Positions 12,031 to 25,108 of a stretch of DNA of 64,000 nt are shown here, one piece after another. The translations under genes were made by a program, and so were the position numbers. The stretch lies in contig OY735224.1 of the NCBI GenBank assembly GCA_963457665.1, forward strand, positions 44,338,629-44,402,628. Direction: 5' to 3'. The notes under the pieces are model-generated. The model saw only the letters and a program-made list of their open reading frames with translations. It searched no databases and was not told the origin of the DNA. The stretch is from Thysanoteuthis rhombus (lineage: Eukaryota > Mollusca > Cephalopoda > Oegopsida > Thysanoteuthidae). Position 1 is the first letter of the stretch; every line of letters begins with the position of its first letter.

Positions 12031-12940
12031 TTGAACTCGTGTTCTATATCTGAAAGAACTGTCTTTCATGGACATCGGCTTGATCATTTCTGCTACGGAA
12101 ACCTTCATTAGTTCACAGCACACTAACATTTACCATTATGTCACCATTCACGAATATTTGAGCTATTTTGTTTTACTGCCTAAATGCAGTAAACACTCTC
12201 ATCGAATGTATTGGTCACAGAACTGCCGAATATTTCTTAAACTCTTAGATAGAGAGGCATGGGGTTTTTCACCATTCGATAATGTGTGTTCTGTTGGATA
12301 TTTGAAAAGTCATGATTTTGTTGCTCAATAATTCGTTTTTAGCATTTTAGAAATTATGGTATTTTTCTTAGGCGATTTTTTTTTTTGTAATCCTTGCTTT
12401 TGCAGCTTTTAAGTACAGCAGCCAATCTCAGCATATAAATGGTGTATATTTACATACGTATAGGCAAAAATTAGCTTATTTATAAAGTTATCTGGGAATC
12501 TTTTTTCTAAAGTATTTATATGCTAAACAACTGAACATTAAAGGAAGTAATAACGATTTTTGCGTGCATTTCCTAAGAATTGGAACAATTACATAATATC
12601 AAAAAATCTTGATTACATCCATTATGTAAGCAAGGGAACATTTCTATGTGTTTTATAAGGAATATCATACAAAGTAAATAAATACTTCTTAGAAGGAGAC
12701 GGTTCAGTTGTGTTTCTTAAATCTACTGCCGTCTGATTGACTGATACGCTCAGCTGTATTCTCAGCCCAGCATACGAGCCAATATATAACCGTAACTTCA
12801 ATTATCATCTGATACGTGTCTTTAGAATAGTTATATCCATTTTCATGTTAATTTTTTTTACAAACACCCTGTACTGTTTTATATTGAAAAATCGTACATT
12901 CATTTATTATATTTTGAGAAAACTGTTTTGATTTTTTTGC
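12031..12940. other. Unassigned AT-rich sequence
   Basis: An 87-codon plus-strand open frame at 12068-12331 shows no recognised motif. No repeat shared with the window was seen. Confidence 0.35.
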
Positions 12941-12954
12941 GGGGGGGGGGGGGG
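12941..12954 (+). repeat. Homopolymer run of 14 G
   Basis: An uninterrupted G14 tract follows TTTTTTTGC, at the boundary of the minus-strand DR1 segment that starts just after it. Such runs can form G-quadruplexes and are prone to length change. Confidence 0.9.
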
Positions 12955-12955
12955 T

Positions 12956-13180
12956 TAAATAGCCTACCTAAATATATTTTCATTTGGGGCTTCAATTTAT
13001 AATGTAAGCTAATGCGTTTTAGTGACCGCAGCCAAAAAAACAGCAAAAAAAGCAACTTATTTTTTCATCAAACAATTATCTATTTTTTTATTGATCCCCC
13101 TAAGGCAGCATACTGCCAAACGACTTTGTGGTGTGATGGTTTCTATTGAGTGACTAAATAGACCTGTTTCTTTTTTTTTT
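12956..13180 (-). repeat. DR1 repeat segment
   Basis: Minus-sense copy. It carries AATTTATAATGTAAGCTAATG, TTTTTAGTGACCGCAGCC-like sequence, ATTGATCCCCCTAAGGCAGC and the end GTTTCTATTGAGTGACTAAA followed by GACCTGTTTC and a T run. It matches 51850-52060 and 60660-60905 in order. Confidence 0.65.
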
Positions 13181-13613
13181 TTTTACAAGTGAGGGTAAGT
13201 TCTTCGAGTGAATACTATGTTATTTGTAATTCTTTTTCTAACAATCTCATGTCTACGGTGTCAGCTCTGAAGAAGCATAATGAGAAGTCTGAACAATAAT
13301 TATACGCAGTCACGTTTACTACCTTTACAGTGTCAATTGTTTCTTTGTTTTTTTGGGGGGGTATAAAAACGAAAACGCCAATTATCATTCGCAAAGATTA
13401 GGCGTCAACTAACCGTACTCTACCATTATGTTTCTCGTCAAAATCCTTCGGTCTAACTTGGCAGACATTTTGTTGATAAAGAACGTCAAGGTGCTTCTGC
13501 ACCAACTTATATTTTCACAAGTTATCGAGACAAGTTTTACAATGACTGTTGTTTGCTCTGCAATGATCAAGCTTGACTAGTATTATATATTCTAGTATGA
13601 TACATATGATTAA

Positions 13614-13740
13614 ATAGATAGATAGATAGATAGATAGATATGAAGAAACATAGATAGATAGATATTCTAGTATGATATATGATTGAGTAGATAGATAGAT
13701 AGATAAACAGACAGACAGACAGACACGCAGATAGATATGA
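13614..13740. repeat. (GATA)n microsatellite with duplicated flank
   Basis: Two GATA runs (13614-13640 and 13680-13735, the second passing through GACA) share the flank GAAGAAACATAGATAGATAG and TATTCTAGTATGATA. This suggests a local duplication of flank plus repeat. Confidence 0.9.
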
Positions 13741-13794
13741 AGAAACGTAGAAGGATAGATACCAAAAATAAAAAAATAGATGGATTCACTCCAC

Positions 13795-13858
13795 TGTTAC
13801 TGGTATACCAACTGAAGATGAATTCTGAAACTTTTGTACTGCAACTTTTGTACTGTAT
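13795..13858 (+). repeat. Short dispersed motif next to (GAT)n
   Basis: ACTGAAGATGAATTCTG then AACTTTTGTACT recurs at 16673-16708 (GACTGAAGATGAATTCTGC, ACTTTTGTATT). Within this copy GCAACTTTTGTACTG is partly duplicated. Probably the end of an unidentified repeat. Confidence 0.4.
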
Positions 13859-13860
13859 AG

Positions 13861-13929
13861 ATGATGATGATGATGATGATGGTGGTGTTGGTGGTGGTGG
13901 TGGTGATGATGATGATGATGATGATGATA
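13861..13929. repeat. (GAT)n-(GGT)n-(GAT)n microsatellite
   Basis: GAT trinucleotides surround a block of GGT. The poly-Asp/Gly and antisense poly-His readings are artefacts. Confidence 0.95.
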
Positions 13930-14328
13930 CAGTGTAGTACCGATCATAGTGGGCGCACTAGGAACTGTCCTTAAAACGCTGAGGGTGAGACTGGAGGAGA
14001 TCGGGATTAGGGGAAGGATAGAGACCGTACAGACCACAGCACTACTGGGAACTGCACGGATACTGAGGAAGGTGCTAGAGATATAAGTACTGCAACAAAT
14101 TGTAGCTCTGTCATGATATCCGAAAGAGAGAGGAGACGTTAGCTGAAGACATGAGGAGACTTATTGTCACTCAGCCTTCAGCGATAACCACTGGGCAACC
14201 GGTATGAAACTGTAAATCGCAGAATTACTGCGACCTATGAGTACTAGGAGAGGAGGGCTGGAGACTTGAGGAGACTTACTGTCACTCAAACTCCAGCAGT
14301 TACCACCAGGCAACTGGTATGAGATTCC
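13930..14328. other. Unassigned sequence with a short internal duplication
   Basis: Two blocks resemble each other: around 14140-14205 (GAAGACATGAGGAGACTTAT, GTCACTCAGCC, ACCACTGGGCAACCGGTATG) and around 14260-14325 (GAGACTTGAGGAGACTTACT, GTCACTCAAAC, ACCACCAGGCAACTGGTATG). That is a diverged tandem duplication of about 65 bp with a period near 118 bp, ending at the AAT repeat. Confidence 0.6.
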
Positions 14329-14329
14329 A

Positions 14330-14425
<96 letters not shown>
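14329..14425. repeat. (AAT)n microsatellite, about 32 units
   Basis: A pure AAT/TAA run of 97 bp sits exactly at the 3' end of the minus-strand RTE fragment that follows, so it is probably the expanded tail of that LINE insertion. Confidence 0.95.
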
Positions 14426-15180
14426 CATTGTTTTAACGTCTGTCGTTGGACATAGACCTCCCCCATGATTCTTCAAACTTCTCTATCATGGGCGTCAGGA
14501 AGCAACTATTTTCTTAATCATCTCTCCATCTTGTGTTCTGTCGGCCTCCATTTCTCATGTGATCTCTGGGGATCCATGTTGTGAGTCCTGATGGCAACAT
14601 TGCGTGACCATTACAATTTAAGTTTTTTAATAGATTCATGATGTCTTGGACTCCCGTTTTCCTCCTGATATACTGTGCTGTTTTGTGATCTCTCCATGTA
14701 AGGTTGATCATGATTCTCTCATGTGCGCGTTGCATGTTTCTCAGTTTGGAGGTCTGTCTCTTGGTTAGGTTCCATGTTTCAGCTCCATAAGTGAATATCG
14801 GGAGAATGTATTGGTTGTATACTCTTCTTTAAGGATTATTTGGATCGTCTGTTTTTTGAAAGCTGACCTGCTCTGTCGAAGGCTTACCATCTTAAAGTGA
14901 TTTTTCGTTCAATTTTCTCTTTTTGGAGGAATATCATAGAGATTCGTTGTCCAAGGTAGACGTAGTGGTCTACCTTCCCCAGTTTTGCATTTGGGGTAGC
15001 TCAGATATTCGCCGACAATTTTTATTCTTCTATTCTCCCAGTCAATGTTTCGGAAAATCATCTTGAGGCAGGCTGTAAAGAGTTTGGGTGAGCTAGTATC
15101 ACCTTGCCTTACTTCTTTTTGGAGCTTGAAGGGTTCAGAGTCCTTATGAATCATAATAAAGGAGTTGCTGTGATTGTATA
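14426..15180 (-). mobile_element. RTE-type LINE fragment, 3' half with internal deletion
   Basis: On the minus strand the 5' part reads VRQGDTSSPKLFTACLKMIF, which is reverse transcriptase motif sequence of RTE-clade LINEs. After GEYLSYPK it jumps to PPKREN, missing the segment that normally holds the FADD catalytic motif. Further on come TYGAETW-like sequence, QRAHERIMINLTWRDHKTAQ, LTTWIPRDHMRNGGRQNTRW and the LINE 3' end GACGTTAAAACAATG. It is truncated at the 5' end, frameshifted and not functional. Confidence 0.85.
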
Positions 15181-16440
15181 TATGTTGCTGTGTATATAAT
15201 GGTTAGACAGATATAAAATATTCTTCTAGTTATTGAAAGATCTTACAATGTTTATTGTTTTTATTGCCACTGTAAACTTCGCTAATATCATATATTACTG
15301 TATGATATATTCAAACAAATTGAGAAGATAGATAGATAGATAGATAAATAGATGTCTGTGGATGTTGTCTCCTTTTTTTCTCGATCTGATAACCTCGTTA
15401 TTCCTTAGTACATTTCAACGAAGACTTGTTGCTATCTCGAAGATGTAGCGTTGTGACCGATCTGAATAATCAAAATTGTTGATTTTGTTTACAATTGATA
15501 GAATTTCTCAAATATTGACTCATTTTGCTGATAAGTTGCTCTGATGTTAACATAATCTCCAGAATAGGGAAACAGAGCGTCACGTTCGATCCAGTAACTT
15601 GTTTGCATTTCAAATAACTATATTTCAGCACAAAACATTTGGAATTACTAAGTCGATTAGCATGAGAATTTTTGTACATATTTTCAAGCGCTTGATTACT
15701 GAAAATACTTGACGTTTTTAAGATCTGTATGACTTGAATGGAAAAAAAATCTTGGAGTTGACGATCCTGATAAACAACATTCGATTCTTGTAATTCAAGA
15801 CACCATATCATATTTGTTATGAGAGATAAACACAAATGAAGAATCACAATTATTATAGTTTCATAATTTTTTGATTTTTGTATCAGTTATTTGGACAAGA
15901 GTCACTAATTTCTTGTTAAGCCTAGCTAGAATTATGTATTCTTGTATCAGATATATGAGCAAATAGATAGATAAATGTTGGACAATATTCAAGGATTAAT
16001 GTATGCATCGCACACCCGCCTGTAGAAGGACAGAGAAAATATCAAAAAATAACCTTTGTCTTCAAAACAATAAAGCTAATGAAATTAGTCCGTGTAATTC
16101 TTGTGTGAATTAGATTATCTCTGACACTTCTTTTTCAAAACATTTCAATTCCCTATTGCTGCCGTAAATCTGTAGAGTCTATGACTCTCAGACAAGTCAT
16201 TAACATACCAACTTTTTTCGGACAATTCAAGCTCTCCTTCCAATCCTCAATGTAACCATGACGTTTCAGACGATTCATTTCTACGGTCCACATCGGATGT
16301 ATAATGTAATATCCGTCTGGGAAAAGAGTCGCTTCGTTCAGAGGTTAATAGCAAAAAAAAAAACAAAAAAGAAACATACTGAGCAGAATTTTTGTTCTTT
16401 GCTCTGAACCAACGGAAGAAGAGAGATTACAGATATTAAA
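15181..16440. other. Unassigned sequence
   Basis: It includes a short GATA run at 15328-15352. The minus-strand frame 15470-15847 (125 codons) lacks a recognised domain and overlaps a block resembling 11235-11325. Nothing else is recognised. Confidence 0.35.
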
Positions 16441-16500
16441 TTTCACACCTGAGAATGGCCGTAGAGCCAAATCGGTGGAAACGTTGTGACTTAATCGGAG
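16441..16500 (+). repeat. Short motif shared with two Penelope-like ends
   Basis: CCTGAGAATGGCC, then CGGTGGAAACGTTGTGA, has the same layout as 46345-46385 and 49780-49820 (CTGATGA ... CGAAAC ... TTGGG). In other genomes similar motifs occur at the ends of Penelope-like and other retroelements. See findings. Confidence 0.35.
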
Positions 16501-16960
16501 GTGAGAAGAACAGTTAAAATTGTACAAAAAAACTTGGTACTGGAATTTGTAGCTTTATATCAATTTCTCAATGTCAGTATCTCCATTTCTTTGAATAAAG
16601 TTGTGAAAAAGTCACTTTCCATTTAAAATAAGGTGGGTTGCTACAGAAACAAGCCCCTTCTTACTTTATTCCGACTGAAGATGAATTCTGCTACTTTTGT
16701 ATTATACGTATAATGAAAATAAATCACTAACATATTTTTCAGTAAAAATGTATTTATCAAATGAATCAAGCTGTTTTACATTTTTAACATGATGATTTCT
16801 TCATGTATGTAAGCTTTGACCGTTTTGATTAATCTGTAAGAGAACTACTCACCAGTGAATCTGTTGTGATTTCAAATAATATTTGCAGATAATTCATTTT
16901 GTAAAAGTATTCATTTACTAGCTGTATACCCGTCCCACATTCGAATTATTCGGTTAGTTT
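16501..16960. other. Unassigned sequence
   Basis: Apart from the short motif at 16673-16708 shared with 13800-13845, nothing is recognised. Confidence 0.35.
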
Positions 16961-16996
16961 CTCTCTCTTTCTCTCTCTCTCTCTCTATATATATGT
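16961..16996. repeat. (CT)n-(AT)n microsatellite
   Basis: A short CT run interrupted by TTTC passes into TATATATATGTG. Confidence 0.85.
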
Positions 16997-17009
16997 GTGA
17001 ACAAAAAGT

Positions 17010-17160
17010 AGGGGTCCATACGGTAGCATAGTGGTTACGATATAAATAGAGCCCCCTTCCTCGGAAATGCTTTCTTCTCAAAGCTTTTCAGATAAGGAGA
17101 AAGTCTTCCTCACTGTTCACCCTTTGAAGGGTAGGCTTCCTTTGGCAATACATTACTCAA
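17010..17160 (+). repeat. Possible SINE remnant
   Basis: GGTAGCATAGTGGTTACGAT is close to a tRNA D-arm (box A). No convincing box B follows. The stretch starts a few bases after the microsatellite. Weak support. Confidence 0.25.
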
Positions 17161-17189
17161 TAAATTATACGTAAACGTATTAGGAGAAA

Positions 17190-17191
<2 letters not shown>

Positions 17192-17270
<79 letters not shown>
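17192..17270. repeat. (TA)n microsatellite
   Basis: An uninterrupted TA run of 79 bp. Confidence 0.95.
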
Positions 17271-17272
<2 letters not shown>

Positions 17273-17289
17273 GAAAGTAGATCTATTTA

Positions 17290-17460
17290 AGAATTATAGT
17301 TACAACGTAAAAAAAAAAAAAACTCTAAAACCCTTTAAAAAAATTTTTTTAAAAAAAATAAATGTCACTGCTCCAGCTCCATCAAGTATATACTTCAAAT
17401 TTTGTGGGCTGTACCCACGTTTCTGGTGTGATATACACTCACCGACACAGACACTTTTAA
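17290..17460 (+). repeat. Dispersed repeat related to 1020-1345
   Basis: It carries TATAGTTACAACGTAA, an A-rich run with CTAAAACCCTTTAAAAA, AAGTATATACTTCAAATTTTG and GGGCTGTACCC in the same order as the copy near position 1 kb, with substantial divergence. Confidence 0.4.
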
Positions 17461-19440
17461 CTTGTATATTTATGACTGGAGCGGAATATACCCTTGCTGA
17501 TTTGTTACAGATATTTTTGGAGATACATAAAACTTGTCAGTTTGGTTAAATTGAAAAGAGAGGAACCTATCTAACTTTTACTCATGATTTTGAGTCACAG
17601 TAAGGAAATGCTCATTCTATCTATCGGTTGCGTTACACTGCAGGGTAGACAACCAGTGCGAGGATTCTTGTTATTGTGTTTGTTACATGGGGGACTTGAA
17701 CTGGAGTTTGGCAACAACATTTTTGATAAAAATTTCTACGAAATTTCTCCTTAATATTTATTTTGGATTTTGGACATTATTTTGAACTATCTGCTGGATA
17801 TAGAATCCCACAAATGCCATCCAATTTCATGTCTGCAGAGTCGAACTTTGTTTGGACAGCACACAATGCATCTGGCTCCAATGCTCTGTTTTTTTGTCAA
17901 ATAATATTGTACCAACATGCACTAGTGGGTGCAGCCTGATAACAGATGATGCATGCACAAATTGCGAGTAGAAACATACCAATTCTGCTGTGAAATCCAT
18001 ACCTTTGTCAGGAAAATAGAATTAGGTATCAAGTATTTAGCAATAGTTCATTAACTTCTTTTACGTGACATCTCCAAGGCCAGCTTTAGCAGCCTCACGT
18101 AGCAGGCTTTTGTCGCTCCTTAAACTCTTTCCAACCCAGAGGATGCTTCAGTATCTTCCCTCTCACTCTGCTCCCTATCTAACTTGCGTACGTTCCGCCT
18201 CAGGCTTCTCCTAATCTTATTCACTCATTTTTTTGTTTTTTTCTTTCTTTATTACATTTTATCCGTCTTCCCTTCCCTAATTCTTTCTTCTTTTGCGCCG
18301 AGAGTGTTTTTAATTAACGTATTTTATCTTTTCTCAGTAGGGGTTTTCATTGAGTCAACAGTATCTCTGGGCAAAAGCTATTATGTTTTCGTTGGAGACT
18401 CCAAGCCTGCATTTCAAACCCCTGAGGTTGAATGGCTCTGATGTTATTGTCACCTAAGCTTTCCTTTCACGCTTGGACAATGTAATTATTTGGCACACAT
18501 ACGTGTACATAAACACACTTCCTTATTTTGGCGTTAGATCGACCAATATAGGTATGAGTGCATATATACACATTATTTCTCTTATGAGAATTCCTTACTT
18601 ACTTTTAATTAAGAATGTTTTAATTCTAAAGCCTTTGTGGGCTCATCTATGCTTACCCTTTCTTCAAATGACCCCAAAAAAGATTAATCGAAAGTGGTTG
18701 AATCTGTTGGACATGGTCGAAATTTTTGAGACTTGTGAAATTGTTCTGCAGAGCGAAAAATGAAAGGTATTTTGGGGATGATATATTTCACTATCAATTC
18801 ATTGTAATTTCCCAGATTGGAACAACTCACTCTTTGATGGAATTTTTTTTTTTTTTCAGATGATTTCAAATTTTGACGTTACGGTGTTTCAATCAATGAC
18901 TATTATGACGACTATATATGGGTTTTTTTCGATATCTATTAGTCAATAGTATTCAAAATGATCTGTTATGTATTGATTTTGGCATTACACTACGTATTTA
19001 ATTATGTATACAAATATGCATAACAATTATGCTTCCATAGATCATGTGTACCAGGATTTTCAGCGCAAATTTCCCGGGGAAAAAGTGCTGATCACACATG
19101 ATGAAATACAGTGGTCAGTCTTCGGCTCAAAGTCCCTTATTATCTTCCTCGTTTTTTATTTATACCAATGATTCTAGTTTGCGATGATACCGTTTGTTTA
19201 TATGGTTGAACATCAATCGTTTGTACAGTTCCCGGTGTATGATTGTTCCTGATCTGTCGTGTTTTTTCTTTTTTTTTGAGCCAGTGCGGTACATTTACTT
19301 GATGTATCATTAATTGCTTAGTTGTTTTTTTTTCTTGATGAACTCGTTATTTACTTTTATTTTCTGGATTTTGAAAAAAAAAAAAACACTTATTTCGAAA
19401 TTAAACCATTTCTATCCATATGTTTAAAATGTCAAGCTCA
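17461..19440. other. Unassigned sequence
   Basis: Open frames at 18184-18441 and 18473-18763 are short and hydrophobic or motif-free. The interval 18220-18300 is pyrimidine-rich. No repeat match to the rest of the window was found. Confidence 0.35.
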
Positions 19441-19444
19441 ACTG

Positions 19445-19720
19445 GTCTTTTTTAGTCGCTTCGTAAAAAACCATCACGAACCGAACGTCTTTTGACACCA
19501 TGTGGTATAGAAAGAGATGGATCCACATTTTGGGAAAAGGGGTTATCAATGAAAAGGTTACTTTTTCGGCTTTGGTTGGCCCTGATCACTAAAAAATCAA
19601 TTTTCAACGAAACAAGCACGAACGCAGCTGATCACGAACTAACGGATCGATATAGCATAAAGACACCCCTATACATTTATCCCCTACTAAAAACTTATTT
19701 GGGATGAGATTTTTTTAAAA
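19445..19720 (+). repeat. DR1 repeat segment, 5' portion
   Basis: It starts TTTTTTAGTCGCTTCG, AAACCATCACGAACC, CTTTTGACACCATGTGG and continues TATAGCATAAAGACACCCC, CTACTAAAAACTTATTTGGG. It matches the first half of the copy at 24315. The DR1 3' tail is absent. Confidence 0.55.
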
Positions 19721-19964
19721 AAGAAGATTTTCCAAACATAATCCGGAGAATATATTTAAATGTTAAGCGCAATGGTTTCTCATTTCTTTTTACGTACTTG
19801 GTTGTAAGCTGAAAGTGTTGCTGGATTGTTGATGTGACAACATGTTTGACGTCACTGCAATTTTTTCGGGGATTTGTAACGATATGAACATTGAAGATGT
19901 TGAAATCCAAATACCAATTAAGAAATAAAATTGAGAACTGAGAAATACGGAAAAGTAAAAAAAA

Positions 19965-20345
19965 AAATCTGGTTAGTCACTCGATAAAAACAGTCACATG
20001 ACCAACGTTTTTTGACAAACATGCTGTATTCGAGGTGATCAATTAAAACTTGAAAAATGATGTGATCAATAAATGAGTTATACTTCTTCCTTTCTCTTGA
20101 TAGAGATAAAAAAAAAAAAGGTCAGCATAAACTTATATTTCAAATTTCACTCCTCCCCTCACAAACGCTAAAAACAAGTTAGGAGATTTGAAAACGAAAA
20201 CATTTACACAGAAATAATAATGAGTAACTATTTCAATGTTCAGCCCCCTAGCACCATCAGTGCCGTCTGTGCATGTGACACATACAAAAAACAGGCAATC
20301 ATGGAGCTAGCCAGTCAGAGCAACTAAAAAACTAAAGAAACTTAG
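19965..20345 (+). repeat. DR1 repeat, nearly complete
   Basis: It runs from TCTGGTTAGTCACTCGATAA through AACGTTTTTTGACAAACATG, GTGATCAATTAAAACTTG, AGCATAAACTTATATTTC, TTCAGCCCCCTAGCACCATC and GCCAGTCAGAGCAAC to AACTAAAGAAACTTAGG. A purine-rich tract of about 560 bp begins where the DR1 tail would end. Confidence 0.75.
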
Positions 20346-20379
20346 GTTGGAAGGATTGATGGCAGGTTTGGTTGATCAT

Positions 20380-20935
20380 TTCCTAAAAATTTCCTAGATG
20401 ACAACGAAAGAAATAAGGAAATGATAAATAAAATAATGAAGGAGATAAGGAAAACAGAAATAAAGGGAGGTAGAAAGAGAGAGAGAGACAGGCGGATAGA
20501 CAAAGACAGAGAGAGACAGAGATAGAGAGAGAGAAGGAGAAAATGAAGTGCATGATGAAAGAAGGAAGAAAGGAAACGAAGAATGGAAAGGCAAAACAAA
20601 TAAACAAGAGAAAAAAAAACAAGAAAAGAGGGGCAAATAAAATAAAGAATAAAATTGAATAAGGAAAACAGAGATAGAGGAAGTAACAAAAAGTGACTGT
20701 CAGAGAGAAGAAGAAAAAAAAAGAAGTGCATGATGAAAGAATGAAGGAAAGAAACGAAGAATGAAAAGATGAAACAAATAAACAAAAGAAAGAACGAGAA
20801 AAACGGGACGAACAAACGAAATGAGATGGAAAAAATAAAATTGAAGGAAAGTGAGATGGGGGAGAAAGAAAGACGATTGAAACCAATGAAGACTCGAAAT
20901 AAGAAACAAAGGAAAGAAAATTCATCTTCCCAAAT
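20380..20935 (+). repeat. Long purine-rich tract
   Basis: The plus strand is almost all A and G (GAGAGAGAGACAG, AAGAAAGAACGAGAAA and similar), with two diverged repeats of ATGAAGTGCATGATGAAAGA near 20540 and 20725. The 157- and 180-codon minus-strand frames (Phe/Leu/Ser runs) and the Lys/Glu-rich plus frame are compositional artefacts. Such tracts can form triplex DNA. Confidence 0.85.
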
Positions 20936-21577
20936 ATCTTTATTTATTTCTTCCTTTGATTTGTGTAATCCGTTTTTCTTTCTATGTAGTTATTCACAAA
21001 ATGTATCTTTTAGGTCACCTAATGTGAGCGAACTCACTATGTTAGAAAATATCTACCAGATTACCTTGATTAACATTTCACCGTGACAAATAGGAAATTA
21101 AATTGAATTAGCAAAATAAAGAAATACATCAGATGACTCAAAACGAATCTAGAAATCAATCGTCAAATTTTTTCTCAAATCTTTGTTTTCCAATCGTAAC
21201 AAACAGAGTAAAATAAGAGCAGGGAACAATCCACGCCTAATCATGATATCAACTCTTTGCTGTTTGCCCGAGCCGCCATGATAAACCAAACTGAAACGTA
21301 AAATTAATATTCCCTTAGAATGATTTGAATGTTGTCTTTACGAACCTTCAAATTATTTTATAAAAGAAATCGAAATATTTTTATTCCACTTTGGACAATA
21401 AATACATTTTTTAAATTAGCATTCCCGAACCGCAATTTTGAAATCATGTCAAAATTTTTGTTACCGACTGGTTTGAATTGACAAGTATAATACATCTTCG
21501 AAATCTGTTATCAGATATATGTGAAGGACTATATCATTCTAATGAATAAATACATTTTTTTACGGAAAAAACATTGT

Positions 21578-21584
<7 letters not shown>
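20936..21584. other. Unassigned AT-rich sequence
   Basis: No gene or shared repeat was recognised. Confidence 0.35.
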
Positions 21585-21585
<1 letters not shown>

Positions 21586-21653
<68 letters not shown>

Positions 21654-21657
21654 TATG

Positions 21658-21732
<75 letters not shown>
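21586..21732. repeat. (TA)n microsatellite
   Basis: Two TA runs separated by TTCATATGTATGTATA. Confidence 0.95.
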
Positions 21733-21737
<5 letters not shown>

Positions 21738-21817
21738 AAGGTTGCTCCCATCATCTTTGGGATCAAATTGGGATTAAAGTAGAAGTGAGAGTTTGACCCT
21801 GCACCAGCTGGTTATAT

Positions 21818-21850
21818 GTTCTGTTTGTTGTTGTTGTTGTTGTTGTTGTC
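21818..21850. repeat. (TTG)n microsatellite
   Basis: A run of GTT/TTG units. It lies 85 bp after the TA array; the intervening AAGGTTGCTCCCATCATC... is unassigned and could be the end of a retroelement whose tail is the TTG run. Confidence 0.9.
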
Positions 21851-23296
<1,446 letters not shown>

Positions 23297-23337
23297 AACT
23301 TGGAATTAACTACTCTCGTGGACCTGTAATGTATGTG

Positions 23338-23545
23338 CGTAAATGAATATATTGCTTAAAATTCAACCTTACTGACTGTCCAGTTCCGTGGAGTAGAGAG
23401 AAGATACCAGCCACTCTGTCTGAAGCTTAGGTTTCGATCCTACCTCGTGGTACTGGATGGGATAATGGATAGTCCATAGCCACGCTGAAGAGTTGTAATA
23501 CAACAAAACAGCTGTCTGTGGATGACACAATGATATTCGTATATG
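23338..23545 (+). repeat. tRNA-related SINE (family S2)
   Basis: It begins AAATGAATATATTGCTTAAA then CCTTACTGAC and CCAGTTCCGTGGAG, has box B-like GGTTTCGATCCTAC, and the body GGTACTGGATGGGATAATG, CCACGCTGAAGAGTTGTAAT, ACAACAAAACAGCTGTCTG, ending GATGACACAATGA. Relatives at 30683-30810 and 61733-61918 share the order, and both run straight into (TA)n. tRNA-derived SINEs are well known in octopus; which named family this is I cannot say. Confidence 0.7.
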
Positions 23546-24312
23546 GATATTTATATAATTTTGATTTCTCAATCAGTTGTGCTGTTTCGGTGGAAACAAA
23601 AAGTTTTATTGAATAAACAGCACCGCAGTTTTTGAACAAAATCTTTTTTTTTTTCTTCTTGCCGATTGCTGTGCAATTGATGATGTCTTTTCTCGACAAC
23701 AGGATTCCTAATGTTAGGTTTGAACATTTGTCTTGTAATGTCTCATACCATATTTTTACCGCAACATGGAGAAAGCCACATCACATAGCTAAGTTGTTAA
23801 AAAAATCTCAGTTCTATCTTTTAATTCAACTCATTGGACTATTGAACATTGTCTGGCGGAATCATAGGGATCCATGGACCACAGTTTCGAAACCACTAAA
23901 CTAAACCAAACAACAGTTATTCCAGTATTTATAATCACCTTCATTCTTCACAATCTTCTCCCCTTACTGCTACGAATATGGCTTCGACTACTTCGACCTA
24001 TACTATTTTCTTTGCTCCTACTACTAAGACTACTTCTTCGATCGCTGTTGGAAGGGCACTTACTGTAGCTGCCTTTGATGACGTTGTCGTCTCATGTGTC
24101 GTCTGCTGATAAAACAGTCGTCGTAATAGTTCGGTTGACAATTACTACAGCTACTGCTGTAATGAAGTTTGCTGATAAAAGAAGTAACAGTAGTTAGAGC
24201 GACAGAAACATTAGTAGAAGGAGACAGAGAGGAGAGTCCTCGTTGTAGGGGTAGTGGTAGTGTGGATGGTAGGCCAGCTGCCGCCAGGGGGGGAAGCAAG
24301 AAGAGAGGAGAG
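23546..24312. other. Unassigned sequence, partly CTT/GTA trinucleotide-like
   Basis: Positions 23960-24060 have CTACTTCGACC/CTACTACTAAG-like units and 24180-24260 have AGTAG/GTAGTGG-like units, i.e. decayed trinucleotide repeats. No gene is recognised. Confidence 0.35.
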
Positions 24313-24314
24313 AG

Positions 24315-24690
24315 GAACAGGTTTGTTTAGTCAGTCGAAAGAAACTATCACGTGACCAAAGTCTTTTAACAGCATGCCGTGTTTGGAGTGATCAATTAAA
24401 ACATTGGAAAAAGGGGTGATCAGTGATTTAGTCACTAATCTTGCCATTGGTTCGGCAGTGATTGCTAAAAAGTCTGAATTTAAGGGAAAAAATAATGACT
24501 GATTTAGTAAAAACCGACATAGCAAACTGAGCCCCAACCAAAAACTAATTTGGTGTCAGATTTAAAAACAAAAACATGTTTTTGTATATATAATAGAAAG
24601 TGGATGATTAAGATTCCAGCCCTCTAGCTCCATTGTGTGGCCTTTTAGCGAGATACATTCATAACCAGCCAGCTGGACCAACTTGAAGAA
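24315..24690 (+). repeat. DR1 repeat, nearly complete
   Basis: It runs from GGTTTGTTTAGTCAGTCG through AAACTATCACGTGACCAAAG, ACAGCATGCCGTGTTTGG, AGTGATCAATTAAAACATTG, CCAGCCCTCTAGCTCCATTG and CAGCCAGCTGGACCAACTTG. The terminal GAAGAAACC tail is replaced by AAGAAAAAAA, leading into a purine-rich tract, as in the copy at 19965. Confidence 0.75.
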
Positions 24691-25020
24691 AAAAAAAAGA
24701 TGAGATGGCGTCACAAAGGAACGTGGGGTTGGACGGGTGAAAGGAAGGAGGAAGTGAAGAGGGAAAGGAAGAGAAGAGGAAACAAAGATGGGAGTAAGGA
24801 ACGAAGGAGAGAAGGGAGGGGATTGAAAAGAGCGAAGCCTTGAACAAGGGAGTGTGGGAGAAGGAGGGTAATCAAGAGAAGTGAGGAGTGGAGAAAGAAA
24901 GAAAGGGCGAAGGAAAGAAAGAAGGGGAAAAAGTTGGGAAAAGAAAGGAAGGAAGGAAGGAAGGGCGGAAGAAAGGGAAAATGAAAGATTTAGGAGAGGG
25001 AGAGGGAGAGGAAGGAACAA
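24680..25020 (+). repeat. Purine-rich tract
   Basis: About 340 bp is nearly all A/G (GGAAGGAAGGAAGGAAGG, AGGAGAGGGAGAGGGAGAGG). Minus-strand frames rich in Pro/Ser/Leu are compositional. Confidence 0.85.
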
Positions 25021-25021
25021 C

Positions 25022-25064
25022 TAAATAGATAGATATGTAAAGACGGATACATAAGAACAGGCTG

Positions 25065-25108
<44 letters not shown>

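Noticed and set aside
15470-15847. 125-codon minus-strand open frame as a gene
   Set aside because: No recognised domain, and part of it resembles 11235-11325, which suggests a dispersed repeat; no splice or regulatory context.
20342-20925. 157- and 180-codon minus-strand frames rich in Phe, Leu and Ser
   Set aside because: They are the complement of a polypurine tract, which lacks stop codons on the pyrimidine strand; two overlapping frames are open at once, as expected by composition.
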